Assembly: GCA_002946415.1 (NCBI GenBank)
Contig: NJPS01000022.1
Location: 806,001 to 870,000, forward strand
Source: Rutstroemia sp. NJR-2017a BVV2
Lineage: Eukaryota; Ascomycota; Leotiomycetes; Helotiales; Rutstroemiaceae
Length of the DNA: 64,000 bases
Reading direction: 5' to 3'
Within the stretch, counting starts at the first letter, position 1; each line of letters starts with the position of its first letter. The notes under the pieces are model-generated. The model was given only the letters and a program-made list of their open reading frames with translations, was not told the origin of the DNA and ran no database searches. Made by a program: the position numbers and the translations under genes. Positions 19,814 to 33,887 of the stretch are shown piece after piece.

Positions 19814-22550
19814 AGAGCCAACAGATCTAGGTCCAAACTGACCTAGACTAGGGATGTTGGATTCATGTTTCATCACCCTCAGCAGCATTTCCTGCAGAGT
19901 AATTGGCTTCTCGCAAACGAAAAGAGGGTCGATCTACCCGTCCGCCCCGTCATGAACGGTAAACATGGGATTCGATGGGATGTGATGGCGGAGGGCGCTT
20001 ATGAAAAGGGAGAAGCCGGAGTGTATTTTAAGTGCTGGAGTGCTTAAGTGCTGGAGTGTTTAGGTTCTAGGTGCTAAGTTCCGGGGACTGGGTGCTAATT
20101 CAAAGCTTAGAAGGGTTAAGATGCCGCTACAAGCTTAAAGCGTCCAGTACCTGTCTGTACCAAGAATTATTACAAGGGACCTGTACATAACATTACTGGG
20201 TACGAAGGTATACTTGCGTACACTATTGCAGATAGCAAATTGCTATACCCGCCTGCAATTATCCGCCCTTTTTGTTCCTCTCTTCTGTCGCACGAAGCGT
20301 ATGCATCTCCATACGGAAAGACAAACAGCCAGACATGCACACAGACCGACACAGTACAACCAGATCTCTGCAGAAAACGGCCGGTGAGGGAGTCAAATCT
20401 TCATCATTGCATAGCCTCGATTCCACCCCCACTAGAATGACATCTGTCTACAGTCGCTCGTCCATCTGACAACAATCTATCATCAGCCTCGTCCCAAACC
20501 ACCCAGTTACCACCACACACATTATCTACCCAATCGCCACCGGTTTCACGAAACTGGCGTTTTTGTGCTGCGGATAGAACTTGGAGCTCCGCCCAGGGCT
20601 ATGCACTTTCCACATCGAAGAAAAATTCCTCTTTCTCAGTCCACATTTCTAGGAAGTGTGCTGACGGTGGTGGCCCAGGATCGGACCCCCAAAGCTTAAA
20701 AGCTCACATTCTTGCCTGACAAGTAATCGGGACTGGATGAGCAAATCAAAGCAAACCATGCAGAGAGGGAAGAATAGGATGGATTCGAGCTGTGCATGAA
20801 GGGACATGAGTCTTGATCAACTTTCACGTCAAGAAGGAATCGCGTCCGCAATTCTAAAGTTGTGGCCGCTCAACAATTCTAGGTCTAGCGTCATGTGCTA
20901 ATCCGATCCTCGTGCGGTATTCTGCTTGGAAATCATGAAACCCCCTCTTCCTATTCTCCCCCAAGTGGTGGAAAAGAAAAAGTCACGTATGCCAAGCAAT
21001 ACGATTACTGTTTCAATTGATTTCTCCCTTTGTGTTACTCGTACATTTCCTAGAATCTTTTATCCTTCAGCTGATCCAAGTTCTGTGTGCCACCATCCTC
21101 CCACCTCCCACACAACCGTCACGATGCGGGGTAAAAAAAAAATGATTGATATGTTCCGTACTCGGTCAAGAAATTGTGTCAAGTAAGGTTTCAACTGCCG
21201 ACCCCACGCCTCCAAATGTCTCTCTTTTGTCGCTCGTTTACCGCGTCCAGTCCACACTGTCTGTACATGCAATAGCGCAGCCGATAATTCCCGTGCATGA
21301 ACAATGGAATCCTACCGGAGACGGGGCCTGTCGCTGGGTGTTGGGGTTGCACACGGACGGGCAAGCCGAGACGGATAGAAACCGTGATGAGACTGCTTCG
21401 GCCATTTCAAGACCTATGGTTGGTTGATGGCCGTTCGAAGATGTTGAAGTGCACCAATGATAATCCGGATGGAATCATCAATCCTGGTGCGCGATTTGAT
21501 TCTTCTCACTTTGTCAAACCTTGGCAGCCTCGAAGTATATCAAAAACCGAAGAATTTGATGTAATAGAGCTTATCTACGAAGAGAATGACACCTGCGTTT
21601 GACAGCAGACTCACACGACGACCTATCGGTTTGGAATTTAGGCAGCGACGAATGGTTTGAAGATATATTTCTCCTTACTTTTCAGAGTCTGAAGTTGGCC
21701 ACCAGGGATGAAATATGGTCTAAGGTTGGCCCGAAAGCCATTTTCATGACAGCTTTTGGAGCGCCTTCCCGGATGACAAGCACGCCGGTGTTGTATACAC
21801 CAGTCATTCTTTCAGTTCTCAAGTGAGGCAATTTAAACCCAGAAGAGAGCTCGCAATGTATGGTTACTCTCGTCTGGTCTGGCCAGGTCCGGAACACGAC
21901 CCGTAGCTTAAACGGCGACGAACGAGTATCGTCTCTATTCTTTCTCTTCAAGTCCGATTCAATTGACTCGTTCATGGCCCAGCGGTCTGAATCCTTCGGT
22001 CTATGCAAGCTGCATTATCATGGGCTACTCACTCACCGAGCTTCTTCTTTCGAGAACAATCTTTCCAGCCTGAAATGAGCGAGCAAGCTGTTGTGGGAAG
22101 TCGACCACACACACCACTGCAGTTGTCCTCGTATTATTGATGACGAATACCTATTGACCGGACGACTCACCGATACCAGTGTGCCGGAGTTAAAAATGAA
22201 CACCCAATTCAGCTATGTCTTTTCGTACCAAATCGAAATATCTCCATCCAACCGATGTGATATGACTTACCCTCTACACGACCTCCAAGCTTCCTTCATA
22301 CACCTGCATAGGAAGAATTACGCCCTGCCTAAAATAGGACATTCAAGTCTGTCTCCTCATCTTGCTCGCTGCACGCGCTTTGGGAGGAGACACTTTCCAA
22401 AGATCTATGTATGGATAGGTAGTTATAGAGCCAAATCGAAATTCGGTCTCCAACTTATCTCCTATCCTCGTGATAGGCGCTTTTTCCTTTCTTTTCTATT
22501 TCGAGCTATGAGAATTACCTACCTATTCTGCAAGAGGATTTCTAAAATTC

Positions 22551-25150
22551 ACATTCACCCTATCTAAGTCCTAATGTAGTGCTGGAGCCTCATTCACATT
22601 TCATATCCGCAGTCCTCTCTCCACTATTCAACCCGCCTAAATTTCTCTCGTTCTAATCCACCCCTCCAAACTAACTTTCTCTCTACTCCCCCGTGGTATT
22701 TCTCACAAGATACACACACAAACTACTCCTTGTATCTACCCAAACCAAAAATCAGCAGTAGTAGTAAAATTAGCCCTCTGCATCTAGATCTATACATTCA
22801 CACTCCCCTCAGAACTGGAGCTGCAGCTGGAGCTGGTATATCCACAAAGATTTTCTGCCTTGCTGTGTACTGCTCCATCTCTCATAGGCAGGAATCAAAT
22901 ATATCATTTCGTTTCGCCTACCTTAGAGTGTTTGTCATCTTTTACGTGCTGTGATGAGCAACTAATTGTATAGAACCGTAGCTCTATTCCCGTCCTTTAC
23001 TTTCTCCCATCACTCCTACTCTCACTCCCACTTTCACTCCAACTTCCACTTCCACTCACTGTTAATTCCTTCGCCTTTTATACCCTACACACAAACCATT
23101 TCAATCCAGCACTTGATTTATGTCCTCCTCACCCCTCCCTCCTATCTAGCCATTCTTCTCCTATATTGTATCCAATCATTATTTCGGCACCTACTGTAGA
23201 TATGTCGGTATTCGGGGACGGAAGTATACGTAGATTCGACTTTGCTACCTGCCAATCCATCTAATATCCGGCTCTGCCCCAACAACAAACATAAACTACT
23301 CTAACCTTTCTTCATTGATCTGACCCGGACAGCTCATCGTGTCCTACTCTATCTCATCCCCTCCCAGCAACAAACATCATCCCGTATACCCTATCCTCAT
23401 AGAGCAGTATCTAATCTGACCTTCCATACTATCACACCAGTAGTATACAAGATGCAAGGCGAGAAATACACCCTTCTCCCCCGGATATTCACGCTCAGCA
23501 AGGGGAGGGCAGTTGGTTGGGGGAGAGGAGACAAGAGGGATGGGCTGGGAGTGGGGGAGACTGCGACTGAGCAACTGAGCGGGACGAATTCATATATATA
23601 TATATGTATGGATAAGAGGAAAATAATAGAGACACGAAAGTAGCCAGGGAAGAGGAAGATCCCGTATATAATATAGTAGACATAGCAATCAATCTACTGC
23701 GCTGAGCAGATAGAGAGACAAATAAACACACCACACCACCTCTTCCTCCTCCTCTTTCATTCTTTCCATCACCTAGTACGATCTTCCCTCCGAGACCACT
23801 CCCCCCAAAAGAAGATATATAGCATCTAGCCTATCGGTCTATACGTCCTATTCTTTCTTCACCCAAGCCAGCGTCACTTAACCTAAACCGAACAGAAAGG
23901 AACACCACACCACATCATGGACCTAGGTGTCTGTCGTAAAACGAGATCGGGGGAGGGAGTAATGAGATATATGGATATTAGTAGATTGATTCCTGATATA
24001 GCAATACGGGATTTGTAGGAAATTAGGGATTGGCCTGGTAGAGGGACGGTTGTATATGCGTGAATGAATGAATGAATACCTGAATGGATGAATAGATATA
24101 TAAGTACCTAAACCAACCTAATCAAAAACTTCTATCGCTCACTCACTCAAAACGGGTATATAAACAACCACGAGAGAATCCGCAGGAAGGGAAGGAGGAG
24201 TATCTTCATCCCCTCTCCCCTCTCTTGGCAGCAATTGGACTAGACCAGACCAAGGATCTGCCAATCCGTTGCATGGATACAATGGATAATAAGAGGATAA
24301 TAGAATATTTACTTCACCTTCATCTTCACCCCTGCCCTCCTCTCCCTTCCCCTCCCGGAAGAAAACTTACAGCTCACACCAACTACACATACCATACTAG
24401 AAGCCCCCTCTCTATTCATCCGACCTACCTAACCTCACAACCCACCCCACGAAAGCTCTCTCCTTCGCCTTCCTTCTCCGCACAAATCAATCGATAAGCA
24501 ACCTCGATCTTCTTATCTCTCCTACCTTCATCTCCCCTCGCCAACATTCGAAGAGAAGATGAAGCTACACACGACAGCATTCTCTTCCTCTCAGACTTCC
24601 TCACTCATCCACAGAGATTTCCACCCCCTTATACGTACACACGCACATCGCCAAACACCATATACAGGCAGATGAGATGCGCTCAGATATCCGCATCTCC
24701 ATCGCATACAGGCACACACAACCACCCCTACAACCCATCAAGCACATAAGACAGCCCGCCCACTCGATCGATCGATCGATATACACCCACCCACCCACCA
24801 CCGTTGAGTCGAGCATCTGCGATAGCGACCCGCGCAAGGACCGAGTGGGCTGGTTATGGTGTGCTGTGCAAGCTGATGCTCGTTTTCATTGGGTTTCTTT
24901 CTCACCCTTCATATCATTCGGATACGATACATCGACAACGAACGAATGCAAACAGGGAGGGAGAGCTTGGGTTGGACTGGTTGCTGTCAGTAAGTAGATA
25001 GAGAGGTAGATAGACTGGTTGTGTAGACTCGACTCGGACGTATGCATAGTCGGTCTGTATCAAGACATCAACTTCAGTCCGTTCTTGCTTTGATCTGATA
25101 TATGTATACTAACATCGATCCATCCATCCATCCATCCATCGCACAACTTT
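22551..25150. other. Gene-free interval, part 2 (pyrimidine-rich)
   Basis: The plus strand is markedly C/T-rich over long stretches, most clearly 22,600-23,200 and 24,200-24,560, like fungal promoter or leader sequence. Interspersed are short tandem repeats: (tgaa)4 near 24061-24076, (cgat)4 at 24765-24780 and (catc)5 at 25121-25140. No open frame resembles a protein. Confidence 0.5.
25117..25140 (+). repeat. catc tetranucleotide microsatellite
   Basis: Five perfect tandem catc units at 25121-25140, preceded by a gatc variant. Confidence 0.8.
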
Positions 25151-28100
25151 GTACAAAACAGGACAACGAGAGCATCAAGTTCTATGCAACCCACCCCAGA
25201 AGATAGCCAGAGAAACGACTTCCAACGATCAACCTCGCCGGGCAGTTCTTCTTCTCTTGACTAATCCCTCGTTTGTTTCCTCGCAGAGGAAGGCAGAAAG
25301 ATGGATTTTCTTGAGCCAGAAAAAAGATGAAAGGTCGAGATAACTTGCAACCTCCAGGCGAACTCCTAGTGCATTTCCAATGACAAGAGCGCAGTCTTAG
25401 TCTTTGAACAGGATCATAGGCACCCCCTTCGTTCACTCGTATCGTACATCGCACATCGCACGTCACAGCCCAAACCCACCATTGCACTGCGCTGCGCTGT
25501 TTATCTGCGACTCCCAACCCCTGCATCAGGACAGAACGTCGCTGGTGATTTTTCCATAAAGACGATCTGTTTCCTTCATCTTCACGCGCCCAGGGCTTGA
25601 GTATAGATGAACTTCTTTCCCCGGCGTGGACGCATGCATAGATATTGATCGGCCGGCTGCACTTGGAAGGGATAGGATATGATGTGTTGAGATTGTAAGT
25701 ACATGAACATGGTGATGACGATTCGCGGAATATGGGGGTTCGAGTCGTCTGTCAATATCGTTGCTAGGTTGGGCGGTTAGTTAATTAGTCTGAGGGTAGA
25801 TGGACGAGTTTGAGTGTTTCTATGAGTGAGTATAACAAAGTAGATAATAGAGAAACAACTTCCTTCAGTGTTACATGTGGAGAATCAGCAAAGTTAGACG
25901 TCGAGCCAGAGCCAAAGCCAAAACGACTGCGAGTATTCAAGAAGAGAAAATTCCTTAACTTGGTATATAGATAGCGAGCATGAGGCCTACATCTGAGTGT
26001 CAAGTTTCGACTTGGGAACGAAAGATGAAGCCAAGCCATCTTGCCTCGATAATGGGAACCAACCATTCGTAGTGCAATCAACTTCCTACTTTACCAAGAA
26101 GTTCACCAACTAGACCAGACATTCGGAAATGGGGTTCCATAGAAAAACACAGGAAAACTTGCCCGTCCGTCTGTCTGGCTGTTGCAGGTTCCTCAATATC
26201 TGAAGCCACAATACACAGCCTTTGTCTTTCCGACGTGCTGCAGATTCAGGATGTGTGCTCTATCTCAATGAAGAAACCAGCCGTCCGTGGAACGTTTTGG
26301 GGTCCTCCCCCGAATCCTCGCCGTTCTCTCTCCCCTTGCATCAAAGATTCGTGGTCTTCACGTTGCGACACATGAAGATGTGCGACAGGTGAACAGATGT
26401 GACGGAAATATTCCGAAGAGGGAAAAACCGGGGGGAATAAAATGCCATCACGCGCACAGTCCGTCGAGACAATGTATGTATCATACGTATTTGCAGCCAT
26501 TGTCTCACAGCACCAGGATAGGATGACTGTCTTCAGGTCGATGGATGGTTAGAGATTGACAAACATTTTGGCGCTCGTGCTCTGCTCCTTGAGCCTCTGA
26601 GGCAGGGTTTGAGCGCACGTAGGAGAGTATTACAAAAAAGGAGCAGTCTTCTTACCGTGAAACTGCATGGGGGGTGGTGAAGAGGCTTGAGACATCACCA
26701 ACAGCGGCGTTCTCGACGATCACCGACGTTTGCGGACGTGCGAACGATTTCTCGAAAAAAGTTTCCTTCAATTGCAAAAGCCATCCTGCTGCTTGCAGGT
26801 AAGGCGTGCTCTGTGAATGGGGACCTTCGGCTGAAGCTGAACCTTCGTCGATACTTCCCCACCACAAGTGACATCCACAATGAACTGAAGGTGGAATGGA
26901 GCGAGCCGCGATATGCAGTCAAAATGCAGGAGGAAGCCCATGGCTTGTGAAGTCCATCGTTCCATGCAGAGATGGTCCCGCAGCTGGCTGAACAAACCGT
27001 CGTCCCAAGTTGATCTAAAGATAGAGCAAGCGGTGGATTGGCAATTGTAACCGTATGTCCTGTGATCTGGAGGAACCTACTCATTGAGACTTCGAGACTG
27101 GTCAATATACGTGGGATAGCACCACCACCGCATGTTAAGTAGCCAGGTGAAGGGGTTTGGTGAGAGCTGGGCGTTACTTCACGTTGGAACCCCTGGCCCC
27201 GACTTCAGGCAGCAGTTTAAAACGTTTAGTTCAGGACCTGCGTTTGCGAAAAACTTTCGTCTGATTCCAACGCCAATAGCATGCCTCGATTCCTTCCAAG
27301 ACATCCAGCTCGAAGGTGGACTTGGTGATGTGCCGATGAGGGATTGAGGAAGTATTTTTGGGGGGAAGATTTTTAAGAATACGGACGATGACTTTCCATT
27401 ATTGAAGGAAATCCTTGTATTGCGACGATACAGACAATTTTATGCATGGATATAAGCTTGCTAACACTTAAAATGGCACTTTTCGGGCTACTGTGTAAGC
27501 CGGTAAGGTCGGTCCGAGGCGACCTTGTGAAGCGCGGCGACAGAACAGGCAATTGACGTGAGATAAGAAAAGTACCGGAACGGAGACAAGACGGCCAGCA
27601 ACCGCCATGAGATTCCCGTTTCGGTCCTCCGCGGACGTCGAAAGATGCAATGATCTTCTTCTTGGTCCAGTTCTTCTTCTCTTGTTCTTCCTTCCACGAT
27701 GGGAGTGAGGGGAGGGACCAGGGATCTTGGAGACCGAATCCTTACGCACACTTCTGGCTTGCGGGAGGATGCCGGAATGGTCTAAGATCGACGATTAGCC
27801 AACCTTTTTTCCCAGATTCCGCTCAATCTCATGGCATTCAAGGATATCGTTGCAACTCTGGGAAGAAAATAACTTCAATACAGATTGTTAGTTTGTTAGT
27901 TGTGAAGTGTTGGAAGGAAGTTCATCTGGACCTTCTGCAAGCAGTTGTGATCGGCGACGCCTCATGTTTCATGGCAGCTGAGTCCCAATGAGGAGAGAGA
28001 GGCCATGGGTTGCCATGGGTTCCACTGCAGATTCATCTACGTCGGGCTTTTACCACATGTGGGCTAGCGCATGGCGTGGGACTTAGCCTAATACGTATAT

Positions 28101-28296
28101 CCAGCACGAAAATTTTGGAGGCTGAATTGGAATAAAAGCAATTGGGGGGATATTGGGGAGGCATTGGGAGGAATTAATTTAGGTTTGATTTTGATTTTGA
28201 TTTTGAGTAATACTTTCGCGCTTGGAGATTTTCTCGCTGCCCCGTAGCCCATAGCCCATGAACCCGTCACCGCTCCATGAGTTTATCGGAAGAGGT

Positions 28297-28328
28297 CAAG
28301 ACTCAAGACTCAAGACTCAAGACCCAAG
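28297..28328 (+). repeat. actcaag heptanucleotide repeat
   Basis: Three perfect actcaag copies, flanked by a partial copy and one variant (acccaag). Confidence 0.8.
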
Positions 28329-31300
28329 AAGCGTGGCTGCCATCGCTTGAAACTTCCCACGTTCTGTATATTAGATTATTAGATTCCCGATTCCCAGCAA
28401 AAGCCGACGTCCACTCCCTCTAGGCTCTAGGTGCATGGCCTAGGCATTCGTAGTGCAGTGGAGCGCCTGAGTAGTGCTCGACTCCGTAAGTCCTGTTCCA
28501 GTCGCAGTCGTGATCGTAAGCCCATCGGGTGGTGTCACTACTGGCGTGCTTGGTGGTTGGTGGTTGGTGGTTGGTGCTTGTTGCTGCGTTGCTGCGGTGC
28601 TGCGGTGCTGGTGGTTCATCTAGCATCTAGCCTACCCGGTTATTTGTCGTCGCAAGCACCAGCGTCCGTTGGATCTTCAGAGCAAGACCCCGACTGTAGC
28701 TACCGAGATATAAGTGCGCGAGCACAGTAGGTTCGCAGATACAGATGCTGTTGCATAGACACGGAATTGCTTAGGGGGCTGCCGGTACCGAAATGAATCA
28801 TCTGCATCTGTGCATCAAATGGCAGCCCGGAGTAAGGTTATTGCACGATACATGTGGAGGATGTAGGATGTTGGATGGAGTATGATTGCTGATGAGTGAT
28901 GGGTATGGATCATTGAATGATGTCCCTGATAGATGATGGGCTGGATGATGGATGATAGACAGTTGGGCAAATGGGTGAATGGCAGGATTGGGGTGATGAG
29001 TGAAAAGGCCCATGGATGATGTTGCATTCCTTTCTCGTTTGAGCGTCTGATCTGACACCAATTCATGTTGATCAATAAAAGATCACAGATGCGTCTCCCC
29101 ACAAATCCTTCTGGGAGAGGATTAGTTTCTAGAGCGTGCCTAGATCCGGGCGAGATGGATGGATTTTGTGTGGATGACGCACAAGAAAAGAGGTTCCACA
29201 GTCCACTCGTTTTCCACTCCTGAACATCCACCCAATCTCCATTCCGTACCCCACCCGCACGAATGGGTGACGATCCGGTCGGTCATCGCTTCCCACTGTT
29301 CATATGGAGAAAAGTCGTTCGGAATTCTTGCTGGAGACTGGGACTGGGAATTAGGGAGTTTCAAGGTACAATGTAGCTAAAACAACTATTGCCTAAATGT
29401 CGAGCTGAAAATCTACCCACCTCCTCGAGATTGCTGATGGAGAAATGTGCAAGTGAGTGGAGCATGGAGAAAAGGAAGAGAGAGTAGGACCGCGGTAGGA
29501 AAAATGTCTCTGAGGTTACCTAGTAAATATCTCCTAATGCGATCCTCACGTTTGGTACTGAGGAGGAGGAGAAGGAGGAGTCCTGCACATACGTCGCTTC
29601 GTGCAGGTATGGATTGCATGTAAGATGGACTACGTCGGTGGGTTGGTACGTCTTCCTCTGGAACGACTTGCTTGGTTGGTCCTTGGTCTGACAAAGTTTT
29701 GGACTGGAGTATGATAGTATGGTAAGTGGTTTACTGGTTAGTGGTTAAGCCCAACGGTTTTAAGTCCCATTTCAAGACATATTCCCGAGCCCATTGTCAC
29801 CGACGACATTTGGACCACGAGCAGAGCATGCTCTTTCATGCTTTATGACCCTGTAGTATGGCACGGAGGCCCCAAATGATGACCGAGGTGTCGCGAGAGG
29901 CCGGCCGTGGTGTGGTGGCTTTCGGCGAGAAGCCATCGAGACAGTCCCTAGAATCATACCCTCCTATTAATAGGCCATGTTTTATTTATGAATTGGGTGA
30001 GTATACGTCGTGTCGTATAAGGTAATATTGTCATGCATTCGTTGATTGAGCAGGTCTCCAGGCATCGGCGATCAAACGGAAGTCATCTATACAGCAGATT
30101 ATTGATTGATTCGCAACGATGTCTGGCACGGAGTGATCTGATATGGTATGATGATTGAGCGGATGATGATTAGAAGATGGCCGGTACCCTTACTGTTTCA
30201 AGGCTGAAGAGGTAATTGGAATACAAAGCAATGCCCAGAAGTTGTTCCTGCAATCGACTCGCTCACCCGCCCACTCGCTCACTCATGATCGCTCGGTGGT
30301 AACATGAACACGGTAGCGTCCGGGTGAAATTCCGAGAGCTTGGATGCAGGATCATGAATGATCAAGGAAGTGCAGTTTCGCTTGCGATATCTGCATTTAG
30401 ATTGGCGGAGGAAGGTGAGAAGCCAAAATTACAGAGTTCGATAAATCCAATCAGACGCATGTCCTACTACCAGATAAGGATAATGCGCCCTGTGCAGAAA
30501 TGGAGCAATGGAGCATTCCGTGCGATGAAAGGTTCTATAGTTCTGTACGAGGTGGGCGTGGTAGGCGTGGTAGGTAAGGTACGGCGGGCAAACACCTGCT
30601 GTATGGTGTACAGATGTGATTGATGGCTGGAAGATGTGAGGATGCGTTGCATTTTGCATCGAAATTTATTAAAAATTGCACATTCCCACGTGTGTCGTGT
30701 GTGGTGGGCGGATTTCCCATACATACATCAAAATGATGTACTGTGCTGCTGGAGGAAAATCATGGCGGCTGTGTCACCACACCCCTCCCAACACAAACCA
30801 ACTTCACACCTCACCTCACCGCGCCATTGCCATTGCCCTCGCCATCGCGTCGCATCGCATCGCCATCGCCTCCTGCTGCAACCCTGCTGCGTCTGGCTGT
30901 CCTATCCGATTCTGTGCTGTCCTATGTCGCGAAAGACGAGAAGCTTATGGTTGCTTAATATGGATCGACAATTTAATGTAATGGTCAGGGCTTCGGCCTT
31001 TATGGAGAATATTGACGATCATGTTAAGTCTGGCTGGTGGTGGGTCAGGCCCTGGCCAGATCCATGCATGTCTTTTATTTTCTCTCCAATTTGAAAAAAA
31101 GCCGCTGACACATGGCTCGGAAAGCTCAACCCGGGTGACTTTTATCGCTTTCTGCTCTCAAAAGGGAAGCATAAGTAAAGGACCGACGAGCACTCGCGAC
31201 TCACGACCGAGCAAGTGAACTTTCAGAGTAAGAAGAACGAGAATCCTTGCTGGACCGGTCACTGATGCAGTTCCAGCTTTCCGTACTTCCCAATCAGGAC

Positions 31301-31835
31301 GGCTGTTTGACATTTGCTCCGGCGTGCGATACCGCGACACTGCGATACGTAGTTATACTTCCCAACAACAGAATAAACACAAGTGTTATACCACGAGGAC
31401 TAATTCTAGATGAGACGCCTTTTCCCTCTCTACATAAATTTTGACATGTTCTGCAGTCGGTCGAAAGCCAAATCCATGGTAATCCATGGTTGCACAACGA
31501 GACCGAGAGGAACATGGAGATGGAGATGGGATGCGCGACTAGTACGAAAGACTAGGGAGTGACTCCATGCTGGTTCCAAGGTTGTGTGCTGCGTGCATCT
31601 CGGTGCGCATCCCAGACCCCTCGATCTGGTTGTTTAATTGGAAGTACAAGGAGGATCGCTGGAGCATGTGTGCAAATCATCGTCACTTGGCGTTATGAAG
31701 CACAGTTAGTTAGAAATGAATAAGATCAACCGCTGTCAAATGCATTCCCCCTTGACTAAGAGTCTAAGACTGCCCATCGCTTGAGGAATTACTGTAGAGG
31801 AAATAATCGTTGGGGCTGCGACTCGTCACGCTGCT

Positions 31836-31878
31836 TCCAAGGTCCAAGGTCCAAGGCCAAGGTCCCAGGTCCAAGTTC
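31836..31878 (+). repeat. ggtccaa degenerate repeat
   Basis: About five tandem units of ggtccaa with substitutions and one 6-base unit. No coding context. Confidence 0.65.
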
Positions 31879-33887
31879 CAGCCAATTTTATTTTCTCTGC
31901 TCTGCGTGCTCCTCTTCTCCTCTTCCAAGTTCCTGTGTGGCTGCAAGCTAGCTGGTGATAATGCTACTATCGAAAAGCGAAACGAGTCGAATCGAATGAG
32001 AGAAGAGACTGCACACTCGCCGACATGCGCGAGTCGTCAGCACCAAATGTGGACACTCGGGCGCAATTGATTGACATGTTCTATTAGGCGGCGCTACCCG
32101 CCAACAGTTTGCTTCGTACTGCGAGGTACTCTCTCGTACGGTGGGTGGCCTGCCTCCGACAACCTCTTGCCTCGTACCTCTTTCTACCTCTTGCGATGGC
32201 CCCAACTCCCATGACAGGATGACAAGATCATACCCTGCTCAATATACGAACTCCCAACTGCACCATCGACTTAGCCCGAAAGCCCAGTCCAATCTATCCC
32301 CAATATATAGCCAATCTATGTAGAGTAGATCCCCAAACATAATTACCGATTAGTTGGGTCGGTTCGTGAATCTTACCTGCCTCGCCTGCTCTTCATTCCG
32401 CCTTGTAATGTAAATCGGTAAATCATGGTGCTGCACTTCCGCATTGTTGACTCCATAACCGGATATGATTCTGAGGACTGGACTATTATTTCTCTCACGT
32501 CTACGGTCTGCCCAGTTTAGCTTCAACGGGAATGACCCCCCGCTCTGTGATGACCCCAACTTCGGATCTTTTTCGTTAAACTGATCGAACCACCGAGAGC
32601 ATTGTCCCTCTACGCTCTGCTGCTAGTCTCTTAGTATTGCAGCTTTGGTTGCAGTGTTTTAAAATATCCTACTGTTCCATCTCCATCCGTCCCAGTTGCC
32701 CCATCTGTCCCCGTTCTCTCGTTAGTGTGCCCGTAGCCCATCCCATCCATACCCATAGCCATATCATCGAGTGGACTAAGATAAACACCAGTGCACACTG
32801 CACACTGCACCCTACTAGGTGGTGGGATGTGAGCTAGGTGCGACATCAGAATGCTAAGGGAACGAAGGAGCAAGGATTCGCTATACCAGGTACAGTACAG
32901 TACTGAGATATGCTAGGGCTGTACAAGGAGACTTTAGCTGACAGGCATCTAATAAATCCGGTTGTCCAGGGGTTGGATGGCCTGGCGTTGTCGCAGGTTT
33001 ATATGCTTTTTTCAGAAGTTTCCCAATCTTCCTTGCCACGCATCTAGAAATCCAGAAAATCATTGCCTACGTAAAGACTGCTTTGGTTCAGTGGACCTGA
33101 ATCATAACATATATTTCGTTTATTTTTCATTATACGTTTCAAAAAACAGCCTCCATTGAATTGAACCATCTTTCCTTATTCTAATTCCAATAACTACACC
33201 CATCTATACCCTTCTCTACCGACACCTGCTCCATTCCAACCCGCTCACTCATCCTAATCCTAAAATATAGGTCCTGCTGTGGCGCGGAGACCTTACCTCT
33301 CATTCGTCCTGAGGCTGTTGAACGCTTCCACGGCTGCTTATCCCATCAGAGAAAGCACTGTTCCTCTGTCCTCCGCGTAGAATTACCTAGCACAGGCTTG
33401 GGTCTTCCATACAACACTTCCGAAGCCACAGCTTCATTCGTTTATAACCTCCCTCCTGCATCTTACCTACATACATATACATACAACCTACCTGAAGTCA
33501 ATAATCATGGGCTCATAAGTCCCTGTGTTTCCTGCGCAATTAGGATTCAATGCATAGCTTGCCGCTCGACTGTCATTCAACCGCTCTTCGACGCCAATAA
33601 AAACTGCCGTAGCCTGCTCTTTAATTCGACTACACCCAACATCACCATCAGCTCGCTTCCTTCATGCATCGGAATCAATTCGCCCTCCGGAATCTACTCA
33701 CTTTTCATTCAATTTTCAGAGGTATCAAGGAGTGAATATTTGACTACTTATCATCTGATCTTTCCAGCGACACCATTTCGGAACAGTTGCCGGATTCATC
33801 GAGAAAAGCTCGTGGAATTTTCTGCTGTAAATATTTAAAGACGTTGCCCGTTCACTCGAAGCTGCAAGCGAGAGATAGCCTCAATTG

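Larger units (their letters stand above)
17664..22550. other. Gene-free interval, part 1 (C2H2 side)
   Basis: No credible coding frame is visible on either strand. Bases 18,040-18,700 are strongly purine-rich on the plus strand, so a C2H2 transcript starting that far upstream would have a pyrimidine-rich leader. A G-rich tract lies at 18252-18301. Five perfect acagct units lie at 19784-19813. The frames at 18090-18572 (minus), 19028-19441 (plus) and 22091-22567 (plus) are low-complexity or unlike known proteins. Confidence 0.5.
25151..33887. other. Gene-free interval, part 3 (Zn2Cys6 side)
   Basis: No convincing gene on either strand. Short repeats are scattered through it: a ttttga series (28184-28206), actcaag heptamers (28297-28328), ttggtgg and gctgcggt units (28550-28612), gatg-rich sequence (about 28,855-28,970), gccatc-like units (30823-30870) and ggtccaa units (31836-31878). 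The 146-codon plus frame at 33398-33838 sits directly before the Zn2Cys6 gene. It is unlike known proteins and probably lies in that gene's 5' leader. Confidence 0.45.

Noticed and set aside
22091..22567. 158-codon plus-strand frame
   Set aside because: No domain or hydrophobic pattern; isolated in non-coding sequence.
33398..33838. 146-codon plus-strand frame before the Zn2Cys6 gene
   Set aside because: No family likeness; more likely part of the 5' leader or promoter of the regulator.
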